From Rubrobacter taiwanensis (lineage in GTDB: Bacteria; Actinomycetota; Rubrobacteria; Rubrobacterales; Rubrobacteraceae), in NCBI RefSeq assembly GCF_004337705.1, contig NZ_SKBU01000015.1, positions 300,686 to 364,685 on the forward strand: a DNA stretch of 64,000 bases, read 5' to 3'. Under the pieces are notes generated by a model. The model was given only the letters and a program-made list of their open reading frames with translations. It was not told the DNA's origin and searched no databases. The translations under genes and the position numbers were made by a program. Shown here one piece after another: positions 49,948-58,296 of this stretch (the stretch's first letter is position 1; the number at the start of each line of letters is the position of its first letter).

Positions 49948-50099
49948 TGTCTCTACTCAACCCGGCACGATTCCAGTCCCTGACCGGTCTGCAATGGCAT
50001 CTGGCACCTGAACCGGAAGCCTCCCTCCAGCACGAGACACGCTTCCCCGCAAAACATCCTCCGGGGCCGCTTCGCATCTTAATCCCGCTACAACTGTCA

Positions 50100-50105
50100 T
50101 ATAAT
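50100..50105 (+). promoter_or_regulatory. -10 box of the XRE-integrase pair
   Basis: TATAAT 36 bases before the XRE start codon. The rest of 49948-50140 holds no gene I can support. Confidence 0.5.
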
Positions 50106-50140
50106 TTCGTTTGATATATGGATGATTTTTACAGCTTCGG

Positions 50141-50356
50141 ATGGCTTGGAACATGGAGGTAGATGCCGAGAAGCCCAAGCGGCTGAGGCAGGAGAAGGTG
50201 CTCTCCCAGAGGGAGCTTGCCCGGCTCTCGGGGCTGACCCAAGCTACCGTATGGCGGCTAGAGAACGGCTTCCACAGAGTACATCCCAAGACCATCCGCA
50301 AGCTGGCTAAAGCCCTTGAGGTGGAGCCCTTAGAACTCGTGAAAAAGGAGGAATAA
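50141..50356 (+). CDS. XRE-family regulator next to the integrase
   Basis: A 71-residue helix-turn-helix protein: KRLRQEKVLSQRELARLSGLTQATVWRLEN is the DNA-binding core, and KALEVEPLELVKKEE ends it. An ATG four codons later (50153) is also possible and has a GG-rich stretch before it. It precedes the integrase by three bases, so it may act as repressor or directionality factor of the element. Confidence 0.85.
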   Translation: MAWNMEVDAEKPKRLRQEKVLSQRELARLSGLTQATVWRLENGFHRVHPKTIRKLAKALEVEPLELVKKEE

Positions 50357-50359
50357 GGA

Positions 50360-51508
50360 ATGGCGAGAAAACGCGGCAACGGGGAGGGCTCGATCTACAA
50401 ACACCGCCGCAATGGGAAGGTTGTGGGCTACCGGGGAGCCTATTTCGTCTACACGGCGGACGGCCCGAAGCGCCGCTATGTTAATGGCAAGGATCGTGAG
50501 GAAGTACGCCAGAAGCTAACGAAGGCCATGGCTGACCGCGACAGCGGTATCGTGGTAGATGACAAAAATCTCAGCGTTGGAGAGTACTTAGACCGCTGGC
50601 TCTTTGACTGCGTACGCGGCACAGTAAGAGAGTCCACGTTCTCAAGAGATGGGTACTTGATTCGAAACCACATCAAGCCCGCGCTCGGAAGAATCCGGTT
50701 GAAGAACCTGAACGCCCTCCACCTCCAGGGCTTCTACCGGGGCCGCTTGGACTCCGGGCTTTCCGGCTCGACGGTACAGAAGATACACCACGTTTTACAC
50801 AAGGGCCTCGCCCAGGCCGTGAAGTGGGATCTAATACCCCGTAACCCGGCGGATGCCGTTAAGGCTCCCAGCCCCTCGAAGAAGGAGATGCACCCTCTCT
50901 CCGCAGACGAGGCCCGGCGACTGCTTGAAGCTGCCCGGGGAGATAGGTTTGAAGCTCTCTATGTCCTGGCTGTCTATACAGGCATGAGGTGCGGGGAGTT
51001 GCTGGGTCTGAAGTGGGAGGATATAGATCTCGATAACCACACGATCAGGGTTCGCCGCACGCTCACCCGGACGGAGAATGGCAAGAAGCTCAGCCTCGGA
51101 GAGCCGAAGACGAAGAAGAGCCGCCGCACGGTGAAGCTCTATGCAAGAGTCGTAGAAGTTCTCAAGCGACACCGGGCACGCCAGGCAGAAGAAAAGCTGA
51201 AGTCCGGCAGCCTCTACCGGGACCAGAACCTAGTCTTCGCCGGAGAGAATGGCGGGCTCATCAACCCCTCCAACCTCCGCCAGCGGTCCTTCCTTCCCTT
51301 GCTCAGGCGTGCCGGGCTGCCTCAGATACGCTTCCACGACCTCCGGCATACCTGTGCGTCCCTGCTCTTCCAGAGGAACGTCCACCCCAAGTTCGTTCAG
51401 GAGTTGCTTGGTCACGCCTCTGTCGCCATCACGCTCGACACCTACAGCCACATGCTGCCCGGCATGGGCGGCGAGGTCGCTGACACGATGGGAGAAGCCC
51501 TCGGTTAG
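50360..51508 (+). CDS. Tyrosine recombinase (phage/ICE-type integrase)
   Basis: A 382-residue integrase: an N-terminal arm-binding domain (GNGEGSIYKHRRNGKVVGYRG), a core-binding domain (LSVGEYLDRWL...HHVLHKGLAQAVKWDLI) and a catalytic domain with Arg210 (TGMRCGELLGL), Lys near 253, His326 and Arg329 (HDLRH), His352 (LLGHAS) and the nucleophile Tyr362 (TYSHML). All catalytic residues are present, so it may be active. AAGGAGGAATAAGG precedes the ATG. It lies 100 bases from tRNA-Val, the usual place for an integrase beside its attachment site. Confidence 0.95.
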   Translation: MARKRGNGEGSIYKHRRNGKVVGYRGAYFVYTADGPKRRYVNGKDREEVRQKLTKAMADRDSGIVVDDKNLSVGEYLDRWLFDCVRGTVRESTFSRDGYLIRNHIKPALGRIRLKNLNALHLQGFYRGRLDSGLSGSTVQKIHHVLHKGLAQAVKWDLIPRNPADAVKAPSPSKKEMHPLSADEARRLLEAARGDRFEALYVLAVYTGMRCGELLGLKWEDIDLDNHTIRVRRTLTRTENGKKLSLGEPKTKKSRRTVKLYARVVEVLKRHRARQAEEKLKSGSLYRDQNLVFAGENGGLINPSNLRQRSFLPLLRRAGLPQIRFHDLRHTCASLLFQRNVHPKFVQELLGHASVAITLDTYSHMLPGMGGEVADTMGEALG

Positions 51509-51536
51509 CCCGCGTTGCTGCACGGTTGCTGCACAA

Positions 51537-51560
51537 AGCCCCCGGCACGTGCCGGGGGCT
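51537..51560. terminator. 24-bp perfect palindrome behind the integrase
   Basis: Half-site AGCCCCCGGCAC, reading AGCCCCCGGCACGTGCCGGG onward, 28 bases after the integrase stop. It can form a stable hairpin in RNA of either strand; the T-run is poor (CTCTCT). Confidence 0.6.
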
Positions 51561-51571
51561 CTCTACGCGCA

Positions 51572-51602
51572 CCACGTTTTACCTGCAAAACGTGGATTTT
51601 TT
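51572..51602 (+). terminator. Intrinsic terminator at the integrase / tRNA-Val boundary
   Basis: CCACGTTTT and AAAACGTGG form a nine-base-pair stem with a short loop, followed by ATTTTTT. On the minus strand it is just beyond the tRNA-Val 3' end, preceded by an A-run. Confidence 0.8.
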
Positions 51603-51606
51603 AAAG

Positions 51607-51678
51607 TGGGCGATGCTGGACTCGAACCAGCGACCCCCTCCTTGTAAGGGAGGTGCTCTCCCGCTGAGCTAATCGCCC
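51607..51678 (-). tRNA. tRNA-Val (anticodon TAC)
   Basis: Acceptor GGGCGAT/ATCGCCC, discriminator A, anticodon arm CCTCCCTTACAAGGAGG with TAC, T-arm GCTGGTTCGAGTCCAGC. No CCA encoded. It is the first gene next to the integrase and so the likely attachment target. Confidence 0.97.
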
Positions 51679-51681
51679 GCG

Positions 51682-51754
51682 TGCCCCCAACGGGATTCGA
51701 ACCCGTGCCGCCGCCTTGAAAGGGCGGTGTCCTAGGCCTCTAGACGATGGGGGC
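51682..51754 (-). tRNA. tRNA-Glu (anticodon TTC)
   Basis: Acceptor GCCCCCA/TGGGGGC, discriminator A, anticodon arm CGCCCTTTCAAGGCG with TTC, T-arm ACGGGTTCGAATCCCGT. Separated from tRNA-Val by three bases; both were surely cut from one transcript. Confidence 0.97.
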
Positions 51755-51794
51755 CTGTCGCCGGAGACCCCGATGTCATCCCGAGATCTCCCAG

Positions 51795-51866
51795 TGAGCC
51801 GGGTAGGGATCGAACCTACGACACGAGGATTAAAAGTCCCCTGCTCTACCACTGAGCTACCGGCCC
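51795..51866 (-). tRNA. tRNA-Lys (anticodon TTT)
   Basis: Acceptor GGGCCGG/CCGGCTC (one G-U), discriminator A, anticodon arm GGGGACTTTTAATCCTC with TTT, T-arm GTAGGTTCGATCCCTAC. First gene of the Lys-Glu-Val tRNA cluster. Confidence 0.97.
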
Positions 51867-52041
51867 AGCCGGACTTAGAGTTTACCAACTATTCCTGCAT
51901 ATTTCCGCGCGGATCCGGCCGTTCGCCGCGGCCTCGCGGTGTCGGGCAGGCTGAAGGGTTGCCCCGCAGCCCGCTGATTCTCCCGGCTGTGCTAGGATGC
52001 CTGCCGTAGTCTGGCAAGAGGGAAGCTGGAGGTAGAACAGG

Positions 52042-53007
52042 ATGGCCGTGAAGTTCGGAGTCTTCGTCCCGCAGGGGTGGCGTTTGGATCTGGTCGAGAT
52101 AGAGGATCCTGCAGAGCAGTACGAGGCGATGACCCGGGTAGCCCGGGTGGCAGAGGAGACGGGGGCGTACGATTCGATCTGGGTCTACGACCACTTCCAC
52201 ACCGTGCCCACGCCGGAGAAGGAGACGACCTTCGAGTGCTGGACGATAACCGCCGGTCTCGTCCGCGACACCGAACGGGTGAAGGTCGGCCAGATGGTGA
52301 CCTGCAACGGTTACCGCAACCCGGCGCTGCTGGCGAAGATGGCCTCGACCGCAGACGTGATGAGCCACGGGCGGCTCCTGTTCGGGCTCGGGGCCGGCTG
52401 GTACGAGCACGAGTGGCGAGCCTACGGCTACGGTTTCCCGCCGGTCCCCGAGCGGATGCGGGCCTTCAGGGAGGCGTGCGAGATCATCCACCGCATGTGG
52501 ACCGAGGACGACGTGGTCTTCGACGGCGAGTTCTACAAGATAGACCGCCCCATCAACGAGCCGAAGGGTGTCCAGAAACCGCACCCGCCGTTCTGGATCG
52601 GGGGCAGCGGGGAGAGGGTGACGCTGAAGCTGGTGGCGCAGTGGGGCGACGCCTGCAACGTCTTCGGCGACCCGGACACGCTGCGTCACAAGTTCGGCGT
52701 GCTCAGGCGCCACTGCGAGAGCGTTGGCCGGGATTACGGCGAGATCACGCGCTCGACCAGCGTGAACGTCCACCTCATCGATCCCGGCGAAGACCCCGAA
52801 CGGGCCACCAGAGAGGCTCGCGGGAAGCGCAGCTTCGAGGAGTACGCGGATATGTTCATGATCGGCACGCCGGAGCAGATCTGCGAGCGGCTGCAGCCCA
52901 GGGTGGAGGCCGGGGTTCAGTACTTCATCGTCTACCTGCCGCGCGTGGCCTACGACCAGGAGATGGTGCGCCGTTTCGCCAAAGAAGTCGTGCCGAACTT
53001 CGCCTGA
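52042..53007 (+). CDS. LLM-class F420-dependent oxidoreductase
   Basis: A 321-residue luciferase-like TIM-barrel protein. YDSIWVYDHFHTVPTPEKETTFECW, VGQMVTCNGYRNPALLAKMASTAD, GRLLFGLGAGWYEHEWRAYG and HPPFWIGGSGERVTLKLVAQWGD are the usual cofactor-binding segments of the F420-using branch common in actinobacteria. The substrate cannot be told from the sequence. CTGGAGGTAG precedes the ATG. The gene converges on purH, with ten bases between stop codons and no visible terminator. Confidence 0.9.
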   Translation: MAVKFGVFVPQGWRLDLVEIEDPAEQYEAMTRVARVAEETGAYDSIWVYDHFHTVPTPEKETTFECWTITAGLVRDTERVKVGQMVTCNGYRNPALLAKMASTADVMSHGRLLFGLGAGWYEHEWRAYGYGFPPVPERMRAFREACEIIHRMWTEDDVVFDGEFYKIDRPINEPKGVQKPHPPFWIGGSGERVTLKLVAQWGDACNVFGDPDTLRHKFGVLRRHCESVGRDYGEITRSTSVNVHLIDPGEDPERATREARGKRSFEEYADMFMIGTPEQICERLQPRVEAGVQYFIVYLPRVAYDQEMVRRFAKEVVPNFA

Positions 53008-53017
53008 AAATTCCCTA

Positions 53018-54535
53018 CTAGTGCAGGAAGTGCCGGTGGCCGGTGAAGACCATCGGTACTTCGAGGCGGTCGGCGGCGGTTACGACCTCGTCGTCGCGCT
53101 TGGAGCCGCCGGGCTGGATGATGGCCGCGACCCCGGCCCCGGCCAGCGTCTCCACGCCATCCGGGAAGGGAAAGAAGGCGTCGCTGGCGGCGACCGCCCC
53201 GCGCGCCCGCCCTCCGGCCTTCCTCACCGCGATCTCCGCCGCATCCACACGGCTCATCTGACCGGCCCCGATGCCGACCGTCGCCCCGTTCCTCGCCAGC
53301 ACGACGGCGTTGCTCTTGACCTGCTTCGCTACCCGCCAGGCGAAGAGCAGGTCCGCGCTCTGCTCCGGCGTGGGTTCGACCCGCGTAACGGTGCGGTGCC
53401 CGGAGGCATCCTCCACCCGGTCTGTGGTCTGCAGGAGCATCCCGCCGGTGACGTGCTTCGCGGAGAGTGCGGGCGGCTCCAGCCGGCCGGCCCGCAGGAG
53501 GATCATGTTCTCTTTGCGGGCGAAGACCTCCCGCGCCTCCTGCGCGAACTCCGGCGCGACGAGCACTTCGGTGAAGACCTCCGAGATCTCCTCCGCCAGC
53601 TCCCTGCTCACCGCGCCGTTGAGCGCCACGATGCCGCCGAAGGCCGACACCCGGTCGGAGTCCAGCGCCTTCCGGTAGGCATCCTCCACGCTCGTTCCGA
53701 CCGCCGCCCCGCACGGGTTGGCATGCTTGACGATAACTGCTGCCGGCTCGTTCCCGAGCCCGGCCAGCAGCGTGCGGGCGGCGTCCACGTCGTAGAGGTT
53801 GTTGAACGATAGCTCCCGGCCCTGCAGCTGCTCCACATCCGAGAGCAGGTGCCTCCCGCCGGGCCCGGCGTAGTAGGCTGCCCGCTGGTGCGGGTTCTCC
53901 CCGTAGCGCAGCTTAGCGACCCGCTCGTAGCGGTCGAGACGCACCTCCGGGAACTCCTCTTCCCCCGCCAGCCACCCGGCTATCCGGGCGTCGTAGGCCG
54001 CAGTCCGGCGGAAGGCCGCAAGCGCGAGCCGCTTCCTGAGCCCTGAAGACACCTCGCCCAGCTCCCGCAGCTCGCCCAGAACCTCCGCGTAGAACTCCGG
54101 CGACGGGACGACCGCCACGGAGCGGAAGTTCTTGGCCGCCGCCCGCAGCATCGCCGGCCCCCCGATGTCTATCTGCTCGACGGCCTCGGACTCCTCCGCC
54201 CCGCCCTCCACCGCCTTCTCGAATGGGTAGAGGTTTATACACACCAGCTCCACCGGCCGTATCCCCAGCTCCTCGAGCTGCCGCAGGTGTCCGGGGTCGC
54301 TCCGGTCGGCCAGGATCCCGCCGTGGATCTTCGGGTGCAGCGTTTTGACCCGCCCGCCCAGGATCTCCGGCGCGCCGGTGACCTCGGAGACGGGCGTCAC
54401 CGGGACGCCGCTCTCTTTGAGGGTCCGCGCCGTGCCGCCGGTGGAGACGATCTCGAACCCCAGCTCGCAGAGCCCGCGGGCGAACTCTGCCACCCCGGCC
54501 TTGTCCGAAACGGAGACCAGCGCCCGGCGCTTCAC
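53018..54535 (-). CDS. purH: Bifunctional AICAR transformylase / IMP cyclohydrolase
   Basis: PurH catalyses the last two steps to IMP. The N-terminal cyclohydrolase ([48 protein letters not shown]) and the C-terminal transformylase ([59 protein letters not shown]) are complete in 505 residues. The ATG overlaps the stop of the gamma-lyase gene (ATGA). It is the last gene of the purine operon seen here. Confidence 0.97.
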   Translation of the reverse strand: MKRRALVSVSDKAGVAEFARGLCELGFEIVSTGGTARTLKESGVPVTPVSEVTGAPEILGGRVKTLHPKIHGGILADRSDPGHLRQLEELGIRPVELVCINLYPFEKAVEGGAEESEAVEQIDIGGPAMLRAAAKNFRSVAVVPSPEFYAEVLGELRELGEVSSGLRKRLALAAFRRTAAYDARIAGWLAGEEEFPEVRLDRYERVAKLRYGENPHQRAAYYAGPGGRHLLSDVEQLQGRELSFNNLYDVDAARTLLAGLGNEPAAVIVKHANPCGAAVGTSVEDAYRKALDSDRVSAFGGIVALNGAVSRELAEEISEVFTEVLVAPEFAQEAREVFARKENMILLRAGRLEPPALSAKHVTGGMLLQTTDRVEDASGHRTVTRVEPTPEQSADLLFAWRVAKQVKSNAVVLARNGATVGIGAGQMSRVDAAEIAVRKAGGRARGAVAASDAFFPFPDGVETLAGAGVAAIIQPGGSKRDDEVVTAADRLEVPMVFTGHRHFLH

Positions 54536-55677
54536 GATGCTCTCCCTATCGCACGATCCAGGTCGGCTATGAGGTCTTCTGCGTCCTCGACCCCGACCGA
54601 GAGCCGCAGCAGGCCCTCCGTGACGCCCCGGGCCTCCCGCTCCTCCTCCGGCATCGCCGCGTGGGTCATGCTCGCCGGGTGCGTCAGGAGCGACTCGACG
54701 CCTCCCAGAGACTCGGCGAACGAGAACACCCTCACGGAGCCTATCACCCGGCGGGCGGCCTCGGCCCCGCCCCTCAGGGTGAACGAGACCATCCCGGAGA
54801 AGCCGCGCATCTGCCGCCGGGCCAGCTCGTACTGCGGGTGGGTGGGCAAACCCGGGTAGTTGACCGACTCCACCTCCGGATGCTCGCGCAGGAACTCCGC
54901 CACGGCGAGCGCGTTCGCTTCGTGCTGGCGCATCCGCACCGCCAGCGTCTTCAGGCCGCGCAGCACCAGCCAGGAGTCGAACGGGCCCGGCACACCCCCC
55001 GCTGCGTTCTGGTAGAACTTCATCGCCTCGTAGTGGCCGGCGTCGTTGGTCGCCACCGCGCCGCCGACCACGTCCGAGTGTCCGCCCATGTACTTGGTCG
55101 TGGAGTGGACCGTTATGTCCGCTCCGAGGTCGGTGGGAGTCTGGAAGTACGGCGAGGCGAAGGTGTTGTCCACAGCGACGATGGCCCCGCGCTCGCGGGC
55201 GAGCTCGGAAAGAGCCCGGATGTCGCAGAGGGTGAGCATCGGGTTCGTGGGCGTCTCCAGCCAGAGCAGCCTCGTCTGCGGGCGGAAGGCGGCCTCGATC
55301 TTAGAGATGTCGCGCGGATCCGTGAAGGTGAACGAGATCCCCTGCCGCGTCAGCACCTTCTCGAAGAGGCGGTAGGTCCCGCCGTAGAGGTCGTCCCCAG
55401 CGACTACGTGATCCCCGGCCTCCAGCAGGCTCAGGACGGCGGTGGTGGCGGCGAGCCCGGAGGCGAAGGCCAGTCCGTAGCGGCAGTTCTCCAGCGAGGC
55501 CACGCACTCCTCCAGGGCCGTCCGGGTGGGGTTGCCGGTGCGGCTGTACTCGTATCCCTTGTGCCGCCCCAGCCCTTCCTGCGTGTAGGTCGAGGTCTGG
55601 TAGATGGGCACTATGGTCGCGCCGGTCGCAGGGTCAGGCTCCTGCCCCACGTGTATGGCGCGGGTGGCGAACTTCAT
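54532..55677 (-). CDS. PLP-dependent cystathionine gamma-lyase / gamma-synthase
   Basis: A 381-residue Cys/Met-metabolism enzyme. FATRAIHVGQEPDPATGA starts it; YEYSRTGNPTRTALEE, FASGLAATTAVLSLL and VHSTTKYMGGHSDVVGGAV (Schiff-base lysine in TKY) are typical. The family includes both lyase and synthase; pairing with a cystathionine beta-synthase argues for the lyase (cystathionine to cysteine). The start ATG at 55677 overlaps the stop of that gene; a frame to 55749 adds unrelated residues. It lies between purN and purH. Confidence 0.9.
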   Translation of the reverse strand: MKFATRAIHVGQEPDPATGATIVPIYQTSTYTQEGLGRHKGYEYSRTGNPTRTALEECVASLENCRYGLAFASGLAATTAVLSLLEAGDHVVAGDDLYGGTYRLFEKVLTRQGISFTFTDPRDISKIEAAFRPQTRLLWLETPTNPMLTLCDIRALSELARERGAIVAVDNTFASPYFQTPTDLGADITVHSTTKYMGGHSDVVGGAVATNDAGHYEAMKFYQNAAGGVPGPFDSWLVLRGLKTLAVRMRQHEANALAVAEFLREHPEVESVNYPGLPTHPQYELARRQMRGFSGMVSFTLRGGAEAARRVIGSVRVFSFAESLGGVESLLTHPASMTHAAMPEEEREARGVTEGLLRLSVGVEDAEDLIADLDRAIGRAS

Positions 55678-56681
55678 GCTCCCTCCTCGAAAACGCGGTA
55701 CGGTCTCTTTAGCTCCTCCCGGCTTATGCCGGCCTCCCGCTCCAGCCACTCGTCGTTGAAGACCTTGGTGACGTAGCCGCGGCCGGAGTCCGGGAAGAGC
55801 GTGACGACCACGGCCTCCGCCGGCAGGTCCTTCGCCACCCGGATGGCGGCCACGGCCGCCATCCCGCCCGAACCGCCGACGAAGATTCCCTCCTCGTTCA
55901 TCAGGCGGCGGGTCATCAGGAAGCTCTCCCGGTCGGTGACCTGTACGACGTCGTCCACCACGCTCATGTCCAGCGTCTGCGGGTAGAAGTCCTCGCCCAC
56001 GCCCTCGACCAGGTAGGGGTGGACGTTCTCCGGATCGGAGAAGATGGAGCCCTCCGGGTCGGCCCCGATCACCCGCACCTCCGGGTTGCGCTCCTTGAGG
56101 TAGCGCCCGACGCCGACTATGGTCCCGCAGGTGCCCATCCCGCAGACAAAATGCGTGATGCGGCCCGCGGTCTGCTCCCAGATCTCAGGCCCGGTCGTCT
56201 CGTAGTGCGAGAGCGGATTGGCGGGGTTGGAGTACTGGTCCGGCTTGTAGCCGCCCGGGATCTCCTCCGCCAGCCGGTCGGAGACGGAGTAGTAGCTCTC
56301 CGGGTCGTCCGGCGGCACGGCGGTCGGGGCGACGACGACCTCGGCCCCCAGCGCTCTCAGGAGATCCCGCTTCTCCGGGCTCACCTTGTCCGGCATGGTG
56401 AAGACGCAGCGGTAGCCCTTGATGGCCGCGGCGATGGCGAGCCCGACCCCGGTGTTCCCGCTGGTGGGCTCCACGATGGTGCCTCCGGGCCTGAGGAGCC
56501 CGCGCTTCTCGGCGTCCTCGATCATCTTCACCGCCGGGCGATCCTTGACCGACCCGCCGGGGTTCATGAACTCGGCCTTCGCCAGCAGGAGGGCCTCTAT
56601 GCCCTCGCCCTCCGAGATGCGGCCCAGCCGCACCAGCGGCGTCTTGCCAACGGCCGCCAGTATGTTCTCGTGGTAGTCCAA
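55674..56681 (-). CDS. cbs: Cystathionine beta-synthase (short form without CBS domains)
   Basis: A 335-residue PLP enzyme: KTPLVRLGRI, FMNPGGSVKDRPAVKMIEDAEKRG (PLP lysine), EPTSGNTGVGLAIAAAIKGYRC and DPEGSIFSDPENVHPY. The DPEGS stretch and the 'ASNPLAHYxTT'-like NPANPLSHYETTGPEIW agree better with cystathionine beta-synthase than with CysK. The phosphate loop reads GMGTCGTI in place of GTGGT. It would condense homocysteine and serine, and the neighbouring lyase would release cysteine. Cysteine synthase activity cannot be excluded. Confidence 0.88.
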   Translation of the reverse strand: MDYHENILAAVGKTPLVRLGRISEGEGIEALLLAKAEFMNPGGSVKDRPAVKMIEDAEKRGLLRPGGTIVEPTSGNTGVGLAIAAAIKGYRCVFTMPDKVSPEKRDLLRALGAEVVVAPTAVPPDDPESYYSVSDRLAEEIPGGYKPDQYSNPANPLSHYETTGPEIWEQTAGRITHFVCGMGTCGTIVGVGRYLKERNPEVRVIGADPEGSIFSDPENVHPYLVEGVGEDFYPQTLDMSVVDDVVQVTDRESFLMTRRLMNEEGIFVGGSGGMAAVAAIRVAKDLPAEAVVVTLFPDSGRGYVTKVFNDEWLEREAGISREELKRPYRVFEEGA

Positions 56682-56694
56682 TCCTCTCCTCTCC

Positions 56695-57291
56695 CTAGCC
56701 TCTCCGGGGCGGCGTGAGCTTGCCGGCGAAGTACTCTCCGACGGCCCGCACGAGCAGCCGGTGCTCGACCGGGTGCAGCCGCTCCAGCAGCGACTCCACG
56801 GTGTCCCCGGGCAGGATCTCCACCTCCTCCTGAGCGATCACCGGTCCGGCATCGACCTCCTCGACCATGAAGTGGACGGTCACCCCCGTCACCCGCTCGC
56901 CGGCTTCGAGAGCGCGCCCCACGGCGTTCAGCCCCCGGTACTTCGGCAGCAGCGAGGGATGAACATTGATAACGGCCGGGAAGCGGTCTAAAAAGACCGG
57001 GGTGAGTATCCGCATGTAGCCGGCCCCGACGACGAGCGCGACGCCGTAGGCGGCTATGCGGTCGGCGAGCTCCGCGTCGTATTCCTCCCGGTCCGAGAAC
57101 TCCGCCGGATCGAGGTACTCGACCGGGACGCCCGCCCTGCGGGCCCGCTCGAGGGCGAAGGCGTCTTCTCTATCTCCCCCCACTACGGCCAGGTTCGCGG
57201 GGTATGCGTCCAGCAGCGCCTGGAGGTTGGTCCCCGAGCCGGAGGCGAGCACCGCGAAGCGCGCCTCCGGCGGCAGGCACCGCTCAGGCAA
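56695..57291 (-). CDS. purN: Phosphoribosylglycinamide formyltransferase (folate-dependent)
   Basis: A 198-residue PurN: AVLASGSGTNLQALLDAY at the start, GYMRILTPVFLDRFPAVINVHPSLLPKYRG with the catalytic Asn-His, and HFMVEEVDAGPVIAQEEV with the aspartate. The start is a TTG at 57291 overlapping the purM stop (GGTGGAG upstream); there is no ATG in a suitable place. Confidence 0.95.
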   Translation of the reverse strand: MPERCLPPEARFAVLASGSGTNLQALLDAYPANLAVVGGDREDAFALERARRAGVPVEYLDPAEFSDREEYDAELADRIAAYGVALVVGAGYMRILTPVFLDRFPAVINVHPSLLPKYRGLNAVGRALEAGERVTGVTVHFMVEEVDAGPVIAQEEVEILPGDTVESLLERLHPVEHRLLVRAVGEYFAGKLTPPRRG

Positions 57292-58294
57292 ACTCCACCG
57301 TCCCGCCGTTCTCCACGACCTCCCCGATGTGCCACGCCTTACATCCCGTGCCGTGCAGGATCTTAAGCGCGCGCCCCGCCTCCGCCGCTCCCACCACCAC
57401 GCAGAACCCCACGCCCAGGTTGAAGACCCGGCGCATCTCGTCCTCCGGGATGCCTCCGAGCTCGCGGATCATGGCGAAGACTGGGGGCTCCTCCCAGGAA
57501 CCGGCCCGCAGCCGCGCTCCCAGTCCTCCGAGCGCCCGCGGCAGATTCTCCACCAGTCCCCCGCCGGTCACGTGCGCCATCCCGCGCACCTCGACCTCCC
57601 GGCGCAGCGCCTCTATCTGGCGCACGTACGCCCGGTGCGGCTCCAGGTACTCCTCGCCCACGGTGCGCCCGAGGCCGCGCCAGGTATCGCCGTATCCGAC
57701 GCCGGCGTCCGCGAGCACCCGGCGCGCGAGCGTATAACCGTTGGTGTGCAGCCCGCTGGAGGCCAGCCCGAGCACGGCGTCCCCGGCCCGTACCAGCTCG
57801 CCCGTGACCAGCTCACCGCGCTCGCAGACCCCCAGGCACGCCCCGACGACGTCGAGGGCCGAGCCATAGAGGTCGGGCATCTCCGCCGTCTCGCCGCCGA
57901 CGAGAGCCACGCCCAGCTCCCGGCACGCCTCTGCGGCCCCGGAGACGATCCCGGCCACAACCTCCGGGATGAGCCTTCCGCTCGCCACGTAGTCCAGGAA
58001 GATCAGGGGCCTCGCCCCGGTCGCGAGCACGTCGTTGGCGCAGTGATTCACGATGTCCGCCCCAAGGGATGTGTAGCGCCCCAGCTCATCGGCCACGAGC
58101 ACCTTCGTACCGACGCCGTCCACGGTGGAGGCGAGAACGGGCTCGCGGTAACCGGAGAGCCGGTACAGGCCGGCGAACCCTCCGGGGAGAGGGACGACCC
58201 CGGGTCCGTGCGTGGACTCCACCGCCGCGCGCATCAGCGCCGCGGCGCGGTTGCCCGCGTCTATGGAGACCCCCGCCTCCTCGTAACTCCCCAC
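57284..58294 (-). CDS. purM: Phosphoribosylformylglycinamidine cyclo-ligase
   Basis: A 336-residue PurM: VGSYEEAGVSIDAGNRAAALM, then ASTVDGVGTKVLVADELGRY, NHCANDVLATGARPLIFLDY, GGETAEMPDLYG and HVTGGGLVENLPRAL. The start is GTG at 58294 with GGGGGAGAAG upstream; the open frame extends antisense through purF to 58981 but only the part from 58294 is PurM. It lies two bases behind purF. Confidence 0.96.
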   Translation of the reverse strand: MGSYEEAGVSIDAGNRAAALMRAAVESTHGPGVVPLPGGFAGLYRLSGYREPVLASTVDGVGTKVLVADELGRYTSLGADIVNHCANDVLATGARPLIFLDYVASGRLIPEVVAGIVSGAAEACRELGVALVGGETAEMPDLYGSALDVVGACLGVCERGELVTGELVRAGDAVLGLASSGLHTNGYTLARRVLADAGVGYGDTWRGLGRTVGEEYLEPHRAYVRQIEALRREVEVRGMAHVTGGGLVENLPRALGGLGARLRAGSWEEPPVFAMIRELGGIPEDEMRRVFNLGVGFCVVVGAAEAGRALKILHGTGCKAWHIGEVVENGGTVEFA

Positions 58295-58296
58295 GG

